Made by a program: the position numbers and the translations under genes. From a virus, in IMG/VR virus record IMGVR_UViG_3300027741_000022, positions 1 through 64,000 of that record: a stretch of DNA of 64,000 nt; one strand, written 5' to 3'. A model generated the notes under the pieces. The model was not told the origin of the DNA, searched no databases, and worked only from the letters and a program-made list of their open reading frames with translations. Positions 50,672 through 58,772 of the stretch are shown here, in pieces. Position 1 is the stretch's first letter. The number at the start of each line of letters is the position of its first letter.

Positions 50672-50938
50672 ATGGAAGAAAACAGAAAAACATTTGAAGT
50701 TAAAATGAGACCCGCCAAGGGCGGCGGAATTGAAAAAGCTATATTTATTGATGGAGAGCTTCTTGATTGGCAGGTTGATATTGAATCTCTTATGGAAGCC
50801 ATGAAAATGGGTCCTATGTATTACAAAGAAATCCAAAGAGATATTGAAAAACACTTTGTTGAAAGTGTATCAGACACTATAGGTAGAAAAGTCACTGCCG
50901 AAGAAATAAAAAATGCCATTAAAAATGGCTACATCTAG
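50672..50938 (+). CDS. Hypothetical protein
   Basis: An 88-residue protein starting immediately after the previous stop. It is acidic with a beta-hairpin-like start (FEVKMRPAKGGGIEKAIFIDGELLDWQVD) and helical end (YYKEIQRDIEKHFVESVSDTI). Family unknown. It precedes element copy 6. Confidence 0.5.
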   Translation: MEENRKTFEVKMRPAKGGGIEKAIFIDGELLDWQVDIESLMEAMKMGPMYYKEIQRDIEKHFVESVSDTIGRKVTAEEIKNAIKNGYI

Positions 50939-50954
50939 GAAATTGGTCGAAGAA

Positions 50955-50972
50955 GTTTCTTCTTGGTACGCT
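50955..50972 (+). promoter_or_regulatory. GGTACGCT element, copy 6
   Basis: GTTTCTTCTTGGTACGCT, 59 bases before GTG 51032. GAAGAAG before it pairs with CTTCTT in it, giving a short hairpin like that of copy 2. Confidence 0.7.
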
Positions 50973-51031
50973 GTGCTGCTGTGGGGGCATCTACGCCCTT
51001 GTTTTCTTTACTTAAAAACGGAGTATATACC

Positions 51032-51223
51032 GTGAAGATTTTTACTATTGAGGATGTCGTTAGCAGTATTCTTAACGCAGATATCAATCCTGCTTATAAG
51101 GCTCATGCCACTCGCCGCCTCAATTCTTATGTTAAGAGGCGTTGCATTGAAATTAACGCCAAGCCTACTCAAGTTATGGCTGCTGTCAAGGCTGCTGTTA
51201 CCAAGCGTAAGTCTAAGTCTTGA
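51032..51223 (+). CDS. Small basic protein
   Basis: A 63-residue protein from GTG 51032 (VKIFTIEDVVSSILNADINP...) with ACGGAG upstream. Helical and basic, ending AAVTKRKSKS, compatible with nucleic-acid binding. It stands alone between element copy 6 and a strong terminator, so it forms its own short transcript and may be highly expressed; codons are more GC-rich (GCT, AAG, CGC) than in its neighbours. Confidence 0.6.
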   Translation: MKIFTIEDVVSSILNADINPAYKAHATRRLNSYVKRRCIEINAKPTQVMAAVKAAVTKRKSKS

Positions 51224-51233
51224 TTATCAAATT

Positions 51234-51280
51234 TTACAATCGGCTAGGCGCGAAGCCTAGCCGATTGTAATTTCTTTTTT
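51234..51280 (+). terminator. Rho-independent terminator
   Basis: A 16-bp stem (core CAATCGGCTAGGC with GCCTAGCCGATTG) over a five-base loop, followed by TTTCTTTTTT. TATAAT sits directly after it, abutting the next ATG. Confidence 0.93.
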
Positions 51281-51287
51281 GTATAAT

Positions 51288-52028
51288 ATGCCAAGTAAAC
51301 AACCTCTTTATTGTAAGTCTACTACCAAATATATGGCAAGAGAGTTGCACATATCAACTCTATATCCATTGTTTACTGGTTTTTTCTCTATACCCGAGCC
51401 AAAGCAATATTGGTTTCTATGCAGTTTACAGGAAAATACAGACACAAGCGAAATACACCAATTAACAAAACAAAGATATTTTGGTTTGTTTGTGCCAATG
51501 GAAAGAATATATGGCGTAGATCGAGATAAGGATATAATCAAAGAAAATAAAAAACACTACGCAGAAGTAAAATGGCTTGCTGGCGATTGGGAAAAAACAA
51601 TACGTTTAGCAGCCGGTAAGCAAAACAAATACTTTGATCCCGCTCTTGTGTATTTAGATACAACTTCTTTTGGTATAAAAGAGCCTGCGGTAGATATTTT
51701 AAAAGAAACTCTAAATTTTTGCCAAAAGAACACTTTGGTAATTTGTAATGTTATGATGAATAATCCAAGAGCCGGTCTTGGAGAGGTTTATTATGACCCA
51801 GATATTGTTATAGACAATTTACTTGAAAGTGATAACGAAGAAGCCTTTAAAGATTGGAATATTTCCCCGGACGATAAAGATGAAAAAGTATTTCACAGTT
51901 ATCAATATCAAACAAGCTGCACTGTGATGCGGAGTTATATATTTTTCAAGGGAGTTTTTCCAAAAGATTCTGATTTGTTTAATGCTTTTGAAAAGCACAA
52001 AGAATGGTGTGATTTAACGTTTATTTGA
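51288..52028 (+). CDS. Possible SAM-dependent methyltransferase-like protein
   Basis: A 246-residue protein from MPSKQPLYCKST. The order YGVDRDKDIIKENKKHY, WLAGDWEKTI, PALVYLDTTSFG and NTLVICNVMMNNPRAG looks like the second half of a Rossmann methyltransferase: an acidic strand end, a motif III region, then D-x-T in the motif IV position. The glycine-rich motif I is not clear, so the call is weak. TATAAT abuts the start codon. The next gene is an SF2 helicase 13 bases downstream. Confidence 0.4.
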   Translation: MPSKQPLYCKSTTKYMARELHISTLYPLFTGFFSIPEPKQYWFLCSLQENTDTSEIHQLTKQRYFGLFVPMERIYGVDRDKDIIKENKKHYAEVKWLAGDWEKTIRLAAGKQNKYFDPALVYLDTTSFGIKEPAVDILKETLNFCQKNTLVICNVMMNNPRAGLGEVYYDPDIVIDNLLESDNEEAFKDWNISPDDKDEKVFHSYQYQTSCTVMRSYIFFKGVFPKDSDLFNAFEKHKEWCDLTFI

Positions 52029-52041
52029 TAGAAAGAGCAAT

Positions 52042-54231
52042 ATGGACGCAAAAGATTTTAATACATCATACGTTTTTAATAAAAGCAAAAGGCACAACCC
52101 AAAGTCTCCTCACGATTGGCTTGTCAAAAAGATCAAACCCAAGGGTGTTGCTAACTATATTAGTCTCAAGCTTTGGCAAAATGAAGCCTATCTTATTCTT
52201 AAAGACGCCCGTAGAGGCTTTATTAAGGCTTTCTGCGGCTCTGGTAAAACTATTGCGGCACGAAGCATTGGTGCTTATAAAGCTCAAAAATATGGACTGA
52301 CTCAAGTTTATTGTGTCCCGAGAACAGACATTGGACTTGATGGATTCGGTAGTTTTTGCAATATCCAAGTTCCAACCGAAAATGGCTATGAAATCATTAA
52401 GTGTAACACACCGCTTAATTTTTGCAAGTCTACAAAAGAAAAAATTCAAGGTTTTATTGACATAATGACTAATGAGCCCGATCACGATAGCGGAGATAAC
52501 GTATCTGCTTATAGACAGATTGTTGTCACGCATCAGTGTATGTCTTTGGCTATCAAGAAGCTTAGGAAAAAGAAAAACCCAGAACTTCTTCGTAAATTTT
52601 TTGACAATAAGACTTTTTGGATTGATGAAGGTCATCACATTAAGGGATCCAAGGCAGAACAACAAAAAATTATCAGAAATCATCTTGGTGATTTCATTGG
52701 ATATATTTTTGATAATGCTGATGATCTAACGTCAGAAGTTTTTATTATGACTGCCACTCCCTATAGAGCAGATCATGGTTGTATTGTTTCCGAGGAACAA
52801 GCTGCTGATTTTGTAACATATTCGCTTGATTTTCTTAGGCATTTTAATACTCTTGGGATTGAGCGAGTTGATATGAATCTTGAAGAGTATAAGAACACAA
52901 AAGATTTGTTTAAGAGACTTGGGGAGAATTTACGCAAAGAAATCAAAACTAATAAGCACTTTGTTTTTGTTCCTCCTACTCGTAAAAAGTGGCGAATAAA
53001 AAATGAAGATGTGTACAAGCTGTTTGATGTTATTTATACAGTTATAATGGAAGAATATAACGTAAGCCTTGAAGTTGCTAAAAGCATGGTCAATGATTTG
53101 GTCACAAAAAAAACTCAGCACCATAATGATAAACTGTTGAGGCAAGAGCCAAAAAGCGGGCAATCTCATGCAAGTAAATATGTTGTAGTAGTGGCTTGTA
53201 TGAAGTGCCGTGAAGGTAGTGATTGGTGTCCTGGTGATAGGCTTCACAACACTTCAATGGAAAACAGTCCCCCACTAAGTTTCCAGACAAATGGAAGATT
53301 GTTTCGCCAATTTCCAGGCAAAGATAATGTTAAGATTTGCTATTATGTCAAGGAATTTCTGACAAAAAATAAGACTAAGAGAGAGTTTGTTTCAGACACA
53401 GTGAATTCTATGCTTCACTACATGCTGATGGACGATCTTTTTAATCCCATTATGGTAGATATTCCATATTTTGCTCCAAAAAATAAAAATGAAAATAAAA
53501 ATGAAAAAATTGAAAACAAGAAAACTAAAACAACCCTTGCAGATCACTTTGGTTTGAATTATTTTGATGCCAAAAAGGTTCTATTGAATTATTTCGAAGA
53601 CTGCAGTTTGAATGATCAAAATGCAGATATACTCATATCCAGGGTTATAAACAAGTACTTGCCCAATAAAGAGAGATACGACAAGAAGCATATCACAGAA
53701 ATTAAAAATGCTTGGAAAGTATTTTTAATTAGAGTTGCTTCTAAGAATATGCGAGACAAGGGCGTTGACATTTCTTATATTCGAAAGAATGGCTTTGATA
53801 CCATTGTTGAAAAAGAAGGAATTTCTGGAAACATTTTCGCATCTCATTTGACACCAGCAGAGATGAAGAGATTTCGTCAAGTCTGCAGGCTAAAGAATTG
53901 GGATGATGAAACACAGAATAAAAAGAAAGCTTATCTTTTGAAGTTTGCAGAAAAGAAACTAGGCAGGAAAATCAATAAGTCTAAAATTGCTGATGACTAT
54001 GAGGCAATGCACTTGATGGATGCTGAGCTGAAAAAGTTTAAAAAGTTTAACGATAAGATCAATCAACTTGCAAAAAAGAAAAGAAATAATTTTTCTATCA
54101 AGGAAATTGCGGCTTCTTTGAATTTTTCAGAATTTGAATTAAAGAAACAGGTGGAAATCTGGAGTAGTAATTTTCTTCCAAACAATTGGAAGGATGATCT
54201 TAGCCATCCAAGTTGGAATTTCATAGCATGA
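52042..54231 (+). CDS. SF2 DNA helicase
   Basis: A 729-residue SF2 helicase: motif I AFCGSGKTIAA (Lys69 region), motif II FWIDEGHHIKG, motif III IMTATPYRAD, and motif VI-like QTNGRLFRQFPGKDN. The second RecA domain includes VACMKCREGSDWCPG. A Lys/Asn-rich linker (about 480-500) leads to a ~230-residue C-terminal extension with HTH-like segments (SIKEIAASLNFSEFELKKQV). It may act like T4 UvsW in replication or recombination. The last codons overlap the next gene (ATGA), which encodes DNA-binding repeats. Confidence 0.82.
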   Translation: MDAKDFNTSYVFNKSKRHNPKSPHDWLVKKIKPKGVANYISLKLWQNEAYLILKDARRGFIKAFCGSGKTIAARSIGAYKAQKYGLTQVYCVPRTDIGLDGFGSFCNIQVPTENGYEIIKCNTPLNFCKSTKEKIQGFIDIMTNEPDHDSGDNVSAYRQIVVTHQCMSLAIKKLRKKKNPELLRKFFDNKTFWIDEGHHIKGSKAEQQKIIRNHLGDFIGYIFDNADDLTSEVFIMTATPYRADHGCIVSEEQAADFVTYSLDFLRHFNTLGIERVDMNLEEYKNTKDLFKRLGENLRKEIKTNKHFVFVPPTRKKWRIKNEDVYKLFDVIYTVIMEEYNVSLEVAKSMVNDLVTKKTQHHNDKLLRQEPKSGQSHASKYVVVVACMKCREGSDWCPGDRLHNTSMENSPPLSFQTNGRLFRQFPGKDNVKICYYVKEFLTKNKTKREFVSDTVNSMLHYMLMDDLFNPIMVDIPYFAPKNKNENKNEKIENKKTKTTLADHFGLNYFDAKKVLLNYFEDCSLNDQNADILISRVINKYLPNKERYDKKHITEIKNAWKVFLIRVASKNMRDKGVDISYIRKNGFDTIVEKEGISGNIFASHLTPAEMKRFRQVCRLKNWDDETQNKKKAYLLKFAEKKLGRKINKSKIADDYEAMHLMDAELKKFKKFNDKINQLAKKKRNNFSIKEIAASLNFSEFELKKQVEIWSSNFLPNNWKDDLSHPSWNFIA

Positions 54232-54674
54232 TTACTAAAACAAAAACTAGAAAATCTGATATGGTTGATTTTTTTGGCGTAGGTAAAATCCCTCGATCTA
54301 GCGATCTTAATAAGCACGAATTGATTAAGATTGCAAATAGTAACGGGAAAAGACCATCTCAAAAAACAAAATTGGGTAGACGTTTAAGCGACTATACAAA
54401 AAAATCAAGCAGCAATTTTGATGCTAAGTTTTATGAAACAATCAGTAGGCTCAGACCTGATTGGTTTTTGTCTCAAAAAGAGGGCGCTTCTCAAAAGAAG
54501 AAAAAGCTAATAGAAATGGCAAAGAATGGTGAGAATAGACCCAGCGAGGGGCATTACAGCAGAACAGGAATAGGTCAAGCATTAAGCAACTACACTAGAA
54601 AATCTTCATGTGTGTATGATGCTGAGTTTGATAAGTTAATCAGGGAATTAAGACCGGATTGGTTTATAAAATGA
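54228..54674 (+). CDS. DNA-binding-repeat protein, two units
   Basis: A 148-residue protein from ATG 54228. Two copies of a ~65-residue unit: ...LIKIANSNGKRPSQKTKLG, LSDYTKKSSSNFDAKF, ISRLRPDWF and a second with LIEMAKNGENRPS, LSNYTRKSSCVYDAEF and LRPDWF. The unit looks like a helix-turn-helix module and resembles repeats associated with homing endonucleases, but no nuclease domain is present. It overlaps the helicase stop (ATGA) and its own stop overlaps the paralogue, giving coupled translation. Confidence 0.6.
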   Translation: MITKTKTRKSDMVDFFGVGKIPRSSDLNKHELIKIANSNGKRPSQKTKLGRRLSDYTKKSSSNFDAKFYETISRLRPDWFLSQKEGASQKKKKLIEMAKNGENRPSEGHYSRTGIGQALSNYTRKSSCVYDAEFDKLIRELRPDWFIK

Positions 54675-55288
54675 TTACCAAAACAATGACTAGTCGCTAT
54701 GATCTATCTAATTTTTTTGGAGTAGCTCGACTGCCTAGATCGAGTATTCGTAATAAGCGAGAACTCATTCAGATAGCAAATAAAGGTGGAGATAGACCTA
54801 GCCGTAAAACAAAATTGGGAAGAGTTTTAAGCAACTATACATGCAAACTTTCCGGTTCATACTGCCCAAAGTTTGATAAAACCATCAGAGAGCTAGCACC
54901 ACATTGGTTTTTATCTCGAATGAAAATCGCCAATCAAAAAAGACAAAAACTGATTAAGATGGCGAAGAATGGCAAAGATAAGCCGCACTGGAAGTCGAAA
55001 CTCTTTCAATATTTTAAAAGCTATATAACCAAATCATCAGGCAGTTATTGCCCAAAATTTTATAGAACTATCAAAAAATTTGCACCAAGTTGGTTATTAT
55101 CTCGCAAACAAGTTTCTAATCAAAAGAAACAAGAATTGATACGAATGGCAAATAGCGGTGAAAATAGACCAAAGCAAAAAACAAAAATTGGGTGTGCTTT
55201 GAGTAGTTATACAAAAAAATCCTCACTAGCGTATGACCCAGTATTCGATAAACTAATCAGAAAGCTTAGACCTGATTGGTTCGAGTAA
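54671..55288 (+). CDS. DNA-binding-repeat protein, three units
   Basis: A 205-residue paralogue of the preceding protein with the same start (MITKTMTSRYDLSNFFGVA) and three units (LIQIANKGGDRPSRKTKLG; LIKMAKNGKDKPHWKSKL; LIRMANSGENRPKQKTKIG), each ending in LAPHWF, FAPSWLL or LRPDWF. The unit number differs between the two genes, so they evolve by unit gain or loss. Possible role: sequence-specific DNA binding with the helicase. No catalytic motif seen. Confidence 0.6.
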   Translation: MITKTMTSRYDLSNFFGVARLPRSSIRNKRELIQIANKGGDRPSRKTKLGRVLSNYTCKLSGSYCPKFDKTIRELAPHWFLSRMKIANQKRQKLIKMAKNGKDKPHWKSKLFQYFKSYITKSSGSYCPKFYRTIKKFAPSWLLSRKQVSNQKKQELIRMANSGENRPKQKTKIGCALSSYTKKSSLAYDPVFDKLIRKLRPDWFE

Positions 55289-55300
55289 TAGTTTTTGAAA

Positions 55301-55318
55301 GTTTCCTCCCGGTACGCT
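55301..55318 (+). promoter_or_regulatory. GGTACGCT element, copy 7
   Basis: GTTTCCTCCCGGTACGCT, 38 bases before ATG 55357. TTGAAA lies directly upstream, but too close (12 bases) to serve as -35 for TACGCT. Confidence 0.7.
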
Positions 55319-55356
55319 CTTTGTGTGGTCGCACCCAAGGCTCTTGAGGTTTTACG

Positions 55357-55590
55357 ATGATTTCTGATGTTCTTTCCGATGCTGTTTCTGATATAGAAGA
55401 ATACTTGCAAGATCCAAGGGATTATTCTAAGGAAAGAGATTGGATTAAAAATCTCGTTGCACGAATGACAGCGTTGCGTGTTTATCTTGATTGTCCCCCC
55501 AATACAGATCCCCAATTTCTGGAGGATTTGAAAAGAGTCGAAAGCCAACATATGCTTGATCAAGTTTTAAATCAACGTATTCAACGATAA
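55357..55590 (+). CDS. Small hypothetical protein
   Basis: A 77-residue acidic helical protein (MISDVLSDAVSDIEEYLQDP...LVARMTALRVYLDCPPNTD). The start has only a weak TTGAGG upstream. First gene after element copy 7 and 15 bases before the WGR ligase gene, so probably the leader gene of that operon. Family unknown. Confidence 0.5.
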   Translation: MISDVLSDAVSDIEEYLQDPRDYSKERDWIKNLVARMTALRVYLDCPPNTDPQFLEDLKRVESQHMLDQVLNQRIQR

Positions 55591-55605
55591 TAAAGGAACT
55601 ATATA

Positions 55606-56691
55606 ATGTCTGTAATTGAATCTGCTAATCTTTACTACAAAGAAGGCGCCAGCGATAAAGTTTATCACGCCACTATTGAAGATATTGGCGGCAACTATGT
55701 TGTCAATTTTGCTTATGGTCGAAGGGGAAGTGCTTTAAAGACCGGAAGCAAGACAAATTCGCCCACTTCACTAAATGAAGCAAAATCTATTTTCAATAGT
55801 CTTATCAAGGAAAAGACGGGAAAGGGCTACCAATATATTGACAAGGCTTCTAATGAAGCAATCAATGTTGTGAGCGATGATTTGCCCGACACTCCCACAG
55901 AAATTCAATGTGTGTTGCTCAATCCTATTGAACAGGATGAAGCAGAGCAGCTTATCGATAATGATGATTGGGCTTTGCAGCATAAACTTGATGGAGTTAG
56001 GTTTATGCTTGGTAAAAAAGAAAAAGAATCTCTCAATGCGTTTAATCGCAAGGGCAAAAGAACCAACATCCCCACTGTTATCTGGAATTCCATAAACAGT
56101 TTACAACACAGCTTTTTTATTGATGGGGAATTAATCGGAGAAACTTTCCATGTATTTGATATTCTTGAATATCAAGGAGAGTGTTTGCGTAAAAAGAGCT
56201 TTATTGAAAGAATGAAGCATCTTAAGACTTTGTTTAAGCATATTTCTTCTGAGCATATTGTCTTAACTCCTTTTTATACTGATAAAAAGGAAAAGCGTAA
56301 AATCTACGAAAATCTATTGGCAGGCAATCAAGAGGGTGTTGTATTCAAACATATTGATGCACACTATTATGTTGGTCGCCCTGCAAGTGGTGGTAAGTAT
56401 CTTAAGTATAAATTCTACAGCACATGTAGCTGCGTTGTAACAGCCATTAACAAAAAGCGTAGTGCCGCATTGGGTCTTTACAAGGGCAAGAAGCTTGTAA
56501 AGGCTGGCAACGTCACCATCTCTGTAAATTTCGATATTCCAGAAGTTGGTGATGTGGTTGAAGTAAAGTATCTTTATGCAAGAAAGCAATCTGGTGCTTT
56601 ATATCAGCCCATCTATCTTGGAAAAAGAACAGACGTAAATACCGAAGAGTGTCAGCAAAATCAACTTAAGTTTAAGGCAGAAGAAGAGTGA
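55606..56691 (+). CDS. ATP-dependent DNA ligase with N-terminal WGR domain
   Basis: A 361-residue protein. Residues ~1-80 are a WGR domain (YYKEGASDKVYHATIED, FAYGRRGSALKTGSKT), a nucleic-acid-binding module known from PARPs and some bacterial ligases. The ligase core has motif I LQHKLDGVRFM (Lys127), III FFIDGELIGETFHVFDIL, IV QEGVVFKH and V KYLKYKF, then an OB-fold. It is a second DNA ligase besides the split one. AAAGGAACTATATA precedes the ATG. The stop overlaps the next start (TGATG). Confidence 0.88.
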   Translation: MSVIESANLYYKEGASDKVYHATIEDIGGNYVVNFAYGRRGSALKTGSKTNSPTSLNEAKSIFNSLIKEKTGKGYQYIDKASNEAINVVSDDLPDTPTEIQCVLLNPIEQDEAEQLIDNDDWALQHKLDGVRFMLGKKEKESLNAFNRKGKRTNIPTVIWNSINSLQHSFFIDGELIGETFHVFDILEYQGECLRKKSFIERMKHLKTLFKHISSEHIVLTPFYTDKKEKRKIYENLLAGNQEGVVFKHIDAHYYVGRPASGGKYLKYKFYSTCSCVVTAINKKRSAALGLYKGKKLVKAGNVTISVNFDIPEVGDVVEVKYLYARKQSGALYQPIYLGKRTDVNTEECQQNQLKFKAEEE

Positions 56692-57194
56692 TGCGTTTAA
56701 ACGCTGACTATATTCGTCTTAATTTGTCGAATGTTTGTGATTTTCCGCAAATGTTTATCGATAAATCAAAAGAATTTTATGACACAGACATTTTAAATCT
56801 AACAATAGATGTTAAGTATTACGATCATGTTTCAAACAGTCATGGCTGCCCAATAAATGGTGTGATTAATTGGGGCGGCAGAATAGAAGGCGCTCCAAGA
56901 AATTATCCCGGCTGGCAGGGTCATATTTCTTTTTTTGCACAAAACAATAAGAATACACATGTAGATTGTGCATCAAATATGCTTTTCAATTCGTATGGAT
57001 ATGGATTTAGAGGATTTCACACAAGTGGTGGATGCCCAGGCAGAATTAATGAATATCCAGTCAGTATTGGCTTTTATTTCTTTTTGGAAGACTTTCCAAA
57101 TTTAGTTAAGAGTAAAGAAAAGTGGAATTTGCTTAAAACCTTTAATAACAAACAGGAATCTTGGGATTCTTTTTCAGCCTTGAAATATTCCTGA
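56691..57194 (+). CDS. Hypothetical protein
   Basis: A 167-residue protein whose ATG overlaps the ligase TGA. It has Gly- and aromatic-rich beta segments: HGCPINGVINWGGRIEG, PGWQGHISFFAQNN, YGYGFRGFHTSGGCPG and VSIGFYFFLEDFP. The HTSGGCPG phrase faintly recalls the oxygenase-like protein at 3484, but metal ligands are not complete. Family unknown. Confidence 0.5.
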   Translation: MRLNADYIRLNLSNVCDFPQMFIDKSKEFYDTDILNLTIDVKYYDHVSNSHGCPINGVINWGGRIEGAPRNYPGWQGHISFFAQNNKNTHVDCASNMLFNSYGYGFRGFHTSGGCPGRINEYPVSIGFYFFLEDFPNLVKSKEKWNLLKTFNNKQESWDSFSALKYS

Positions 57195-57214
57195 TATTCT
57201 GACTAAATACAGTC

Positions 57215-58147
57215 ATGTTAAAGTTTTTTATTATTTTTGTTGTCTTGATTTTTTCAAGCCCTATTTTCGCCCAAGATAAAACAGGGTTTGCGATAGATGT
57301 TAATGCAAACAATATAGCCGGTCTGTTCACAATGACAGATGAAGGTGGCAGATTAAGAAATTTGGATTTGATGGAAGGCGTGTTTAAAGACGGATCTCTT
57401 GGTTTTAAATCAGAGAGATATCACAACGTTCCATCTAATTTCATATATTCAAAAATGGCTGATATGGCTTCAAAACTTGATGATAATGGAACACTACTTC
57501 TTTATCTGAATAGCCATGGAGGAGGAAGTGGAAATAGATTTATAATGACTTCTTCTGATGGCAATTTTAGATTTAGTAAAGCAATTGCAGCAATAGCTAA
57601 GGTTAAAACTGTTAGAAGATTGGTGTTTTTAGTTGATACTTGTCATGCCGCCGGAAGTATTCAAGAAAGCTTAAAAGAAGACGGACAGCTTTTAAGAGAT
57701 ATTCAAATAGCCACACCCACAGATTATCTGCCCGAAATGCCCAATAGATTTTCATTTAAAATTAAGCCTTTTGCTGGAATATTCAGCTTGAAGAATGATG
57801 AAATAGATTTTTGTGAAGACAGTGGTGCTTATGAAGAAATTCTTATTATTAGCTCTTCAAGTGTTGAAGATCTTTCAACAAGAGGAGTTTTTGCCTCAAG
57901 GTTATCTGCTACATTCAATGCTGTTAAAGAAAACAAAGAAATAACCTTAGCCCAATTCTTAAAGAAGTTTGCAGATAGTCATGGAAATAGCGGGCAGCAA
58001 CCATATTATAAGGTTTTACCAAATAGATCCATGTTGAGTGAGTTTTTATTTGGTCCATTGCCGGCACAGCAAATACCAGTTAAAAATTACTCTTCAGATG
58101 GCTTAAAAGATTTTTCTCCAAATTACATTCTCTATCCAGCAAAATAG
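57215..58147 (+). CDS. Exported caspase-like (clan CD) peptidase
   Basis: A 310-residue protein with a signal peptide (MLKFFIIFVVLIFSSPIFAQ, cleavage after about residue 20). The caspase-hemoglobinase fold is indicated by TLLLYLNSHGGGSG with His101, LVFLVDTCHAAGS with Cys143, and the later strand ILIISSSSVEDLS followed by GVFASRL. His and Cys are the catalytic dyad of C13/C14/metacaspase families. The protein should act in the periplasm or cell surface. ACTAAATACAGTC abuts the ATG. Possible roles are envelope protein cleavage, host-cell killing, or defence against competitors; none is shown. Confidence 0.78.
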   Translation: MLKFFIIFVVLIFSSPIFAQDKTGFAIDVNANNIAGLFTMTDEGGRLRNLDLMEGVFKDGSLGFKSERYHNVPSNFIYSKMADMASKLDDNGTLLLYLNSHGGGSGNRFIMTSSDGNFRFSKAIAAIAKVKTVRRLVFLVDTCHAAGSIQESLKEDGQLLRDIQIATPTDYLPEMPNRFSFKIKPFAGIFSLKNDEIDFCEDSGAYEEILIISSSSVEDLSTRGVFASRLSATFNAVKENKEITLAQFLKKFADSHGNSGQQPYYKVLPNRSMLSEFLFGPLPAQQIPVKNYSSDGLKDFSPNYILYPAK

Positions 58148-58160
58148 CAAATATATCTTC

Positions 58161-58174
58161 GAAAATATATTATC
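58161..58174 (+). promoter_or_regulatory. TATATTA box abutting the start at 58175
   Basis: GAAAATATATTATC directly precedes ATG 58175, nearly identical to the box before the split ligase (GAAATATATTATT). No Shine-Dalgarno is present. Confidence 0.45.
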
Positions 58175-58381
58175 ATGATGATTGGCGAAATCAAAAAGTG
58201 GGCTAAATCTTTGGAATATGATGTCAAAAATTCTAAAGAAGGCGGATATAGCTGGAAATATATTGGCGATGAAGAATATTCGCGTTCAGAAGATGTGGAC
58301 TCTTTAGCCAAAGATATTTTTAACCATCTAACAAAAGGCAAGTGGAAAGACTACCAAGAAAAGTTCCAGAAACTTGCTTGA
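58175..58381 (+). CDS. Small hypothetical protein
   Basis: A 68-residue protein (MMIGEIKKWAKSLEYDVKNS...); a second ATG follows directly. Charged, with SWKYIGDEEYSRSEDVDSLAKDIFNHLTKGKW suggesting a small alpha/beta fold. Family unknown. Followed by a 71-base gap with no clear terminator. Confidence 0.45.
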   Translation: MMIGEIKKWAKSLEYDVKNSKEGGYSWKYIGDEEYSRSEDVDSLAKDIFNHLTKGKWKDYQEKFQKLA

Positions 58382-58452
58382 CAACTACTTGCCTACTACC
58401 TTAGTATGTGCGTTTGTGTTCTTTTGTTTTGTTCTAACCCGAGGAGACGATT

Positions 58453-58752
58453 GTGAAGACTAAGCTTTCCAAAACCGATATGACAGCTAGAAACAAGCAG
58501 ATTTTTGAGATGCGTAAGAATGGTGCTACTCAAAACGAGATAGCAGAAAAGTTCGGAGTATCAGCCCCCAGAATCGGGCAAATACTTTCTGATTACAAAA
58601 AGCCTTATAAAAGCATGAAGAAAAAGGCTTTGTCGGTTATTGATGAGGTTACATCTAAGAAGAAGCAGAACAATGTAGATCTTGTTTCTGCTATTATTAA
58701 GTGTGATATGGATGCTAATGCTAAACTGGAACTTTTGAAGAATTTCTTCTAA
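58453..58752 (+). CDS. Helix-turn-helix protein
   Basis: A 99-residue protein from GTG 58453 with GAGGAG upstream. Residues ~12-50 (RNKQIFEMRKNGATQNEIAE, then FGVSAPRIGQILSDY) are a classical HTH of the sigma-region-4/LuxR type. The C-terminal 23 residues (VDLVSAIIKCDMDANAKLELL) are repeated in similar form at the end of the next protein, a shared interaction module. Likely transcription regulator. Confidence 0.65.
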   Translation: MKTKLSKTDMTARNKQIFEMRKNGATQNEIAEKFGVSAPRIGQILSDYKKPYKSMKKKALSVIDEVTSKKKQNNVDLVSAIIKCDMDANAKLELLKNFF

Positions 58753-58772
58753 ATTTTAGGAAAGGATTTCCT

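Noticed and set aside
52025-52300. 91-residue frame overlapping the start of the SF2 helicase
   Set aside because: It is a frame-shifted shadow of the helicase N-terminus with no independent signals.
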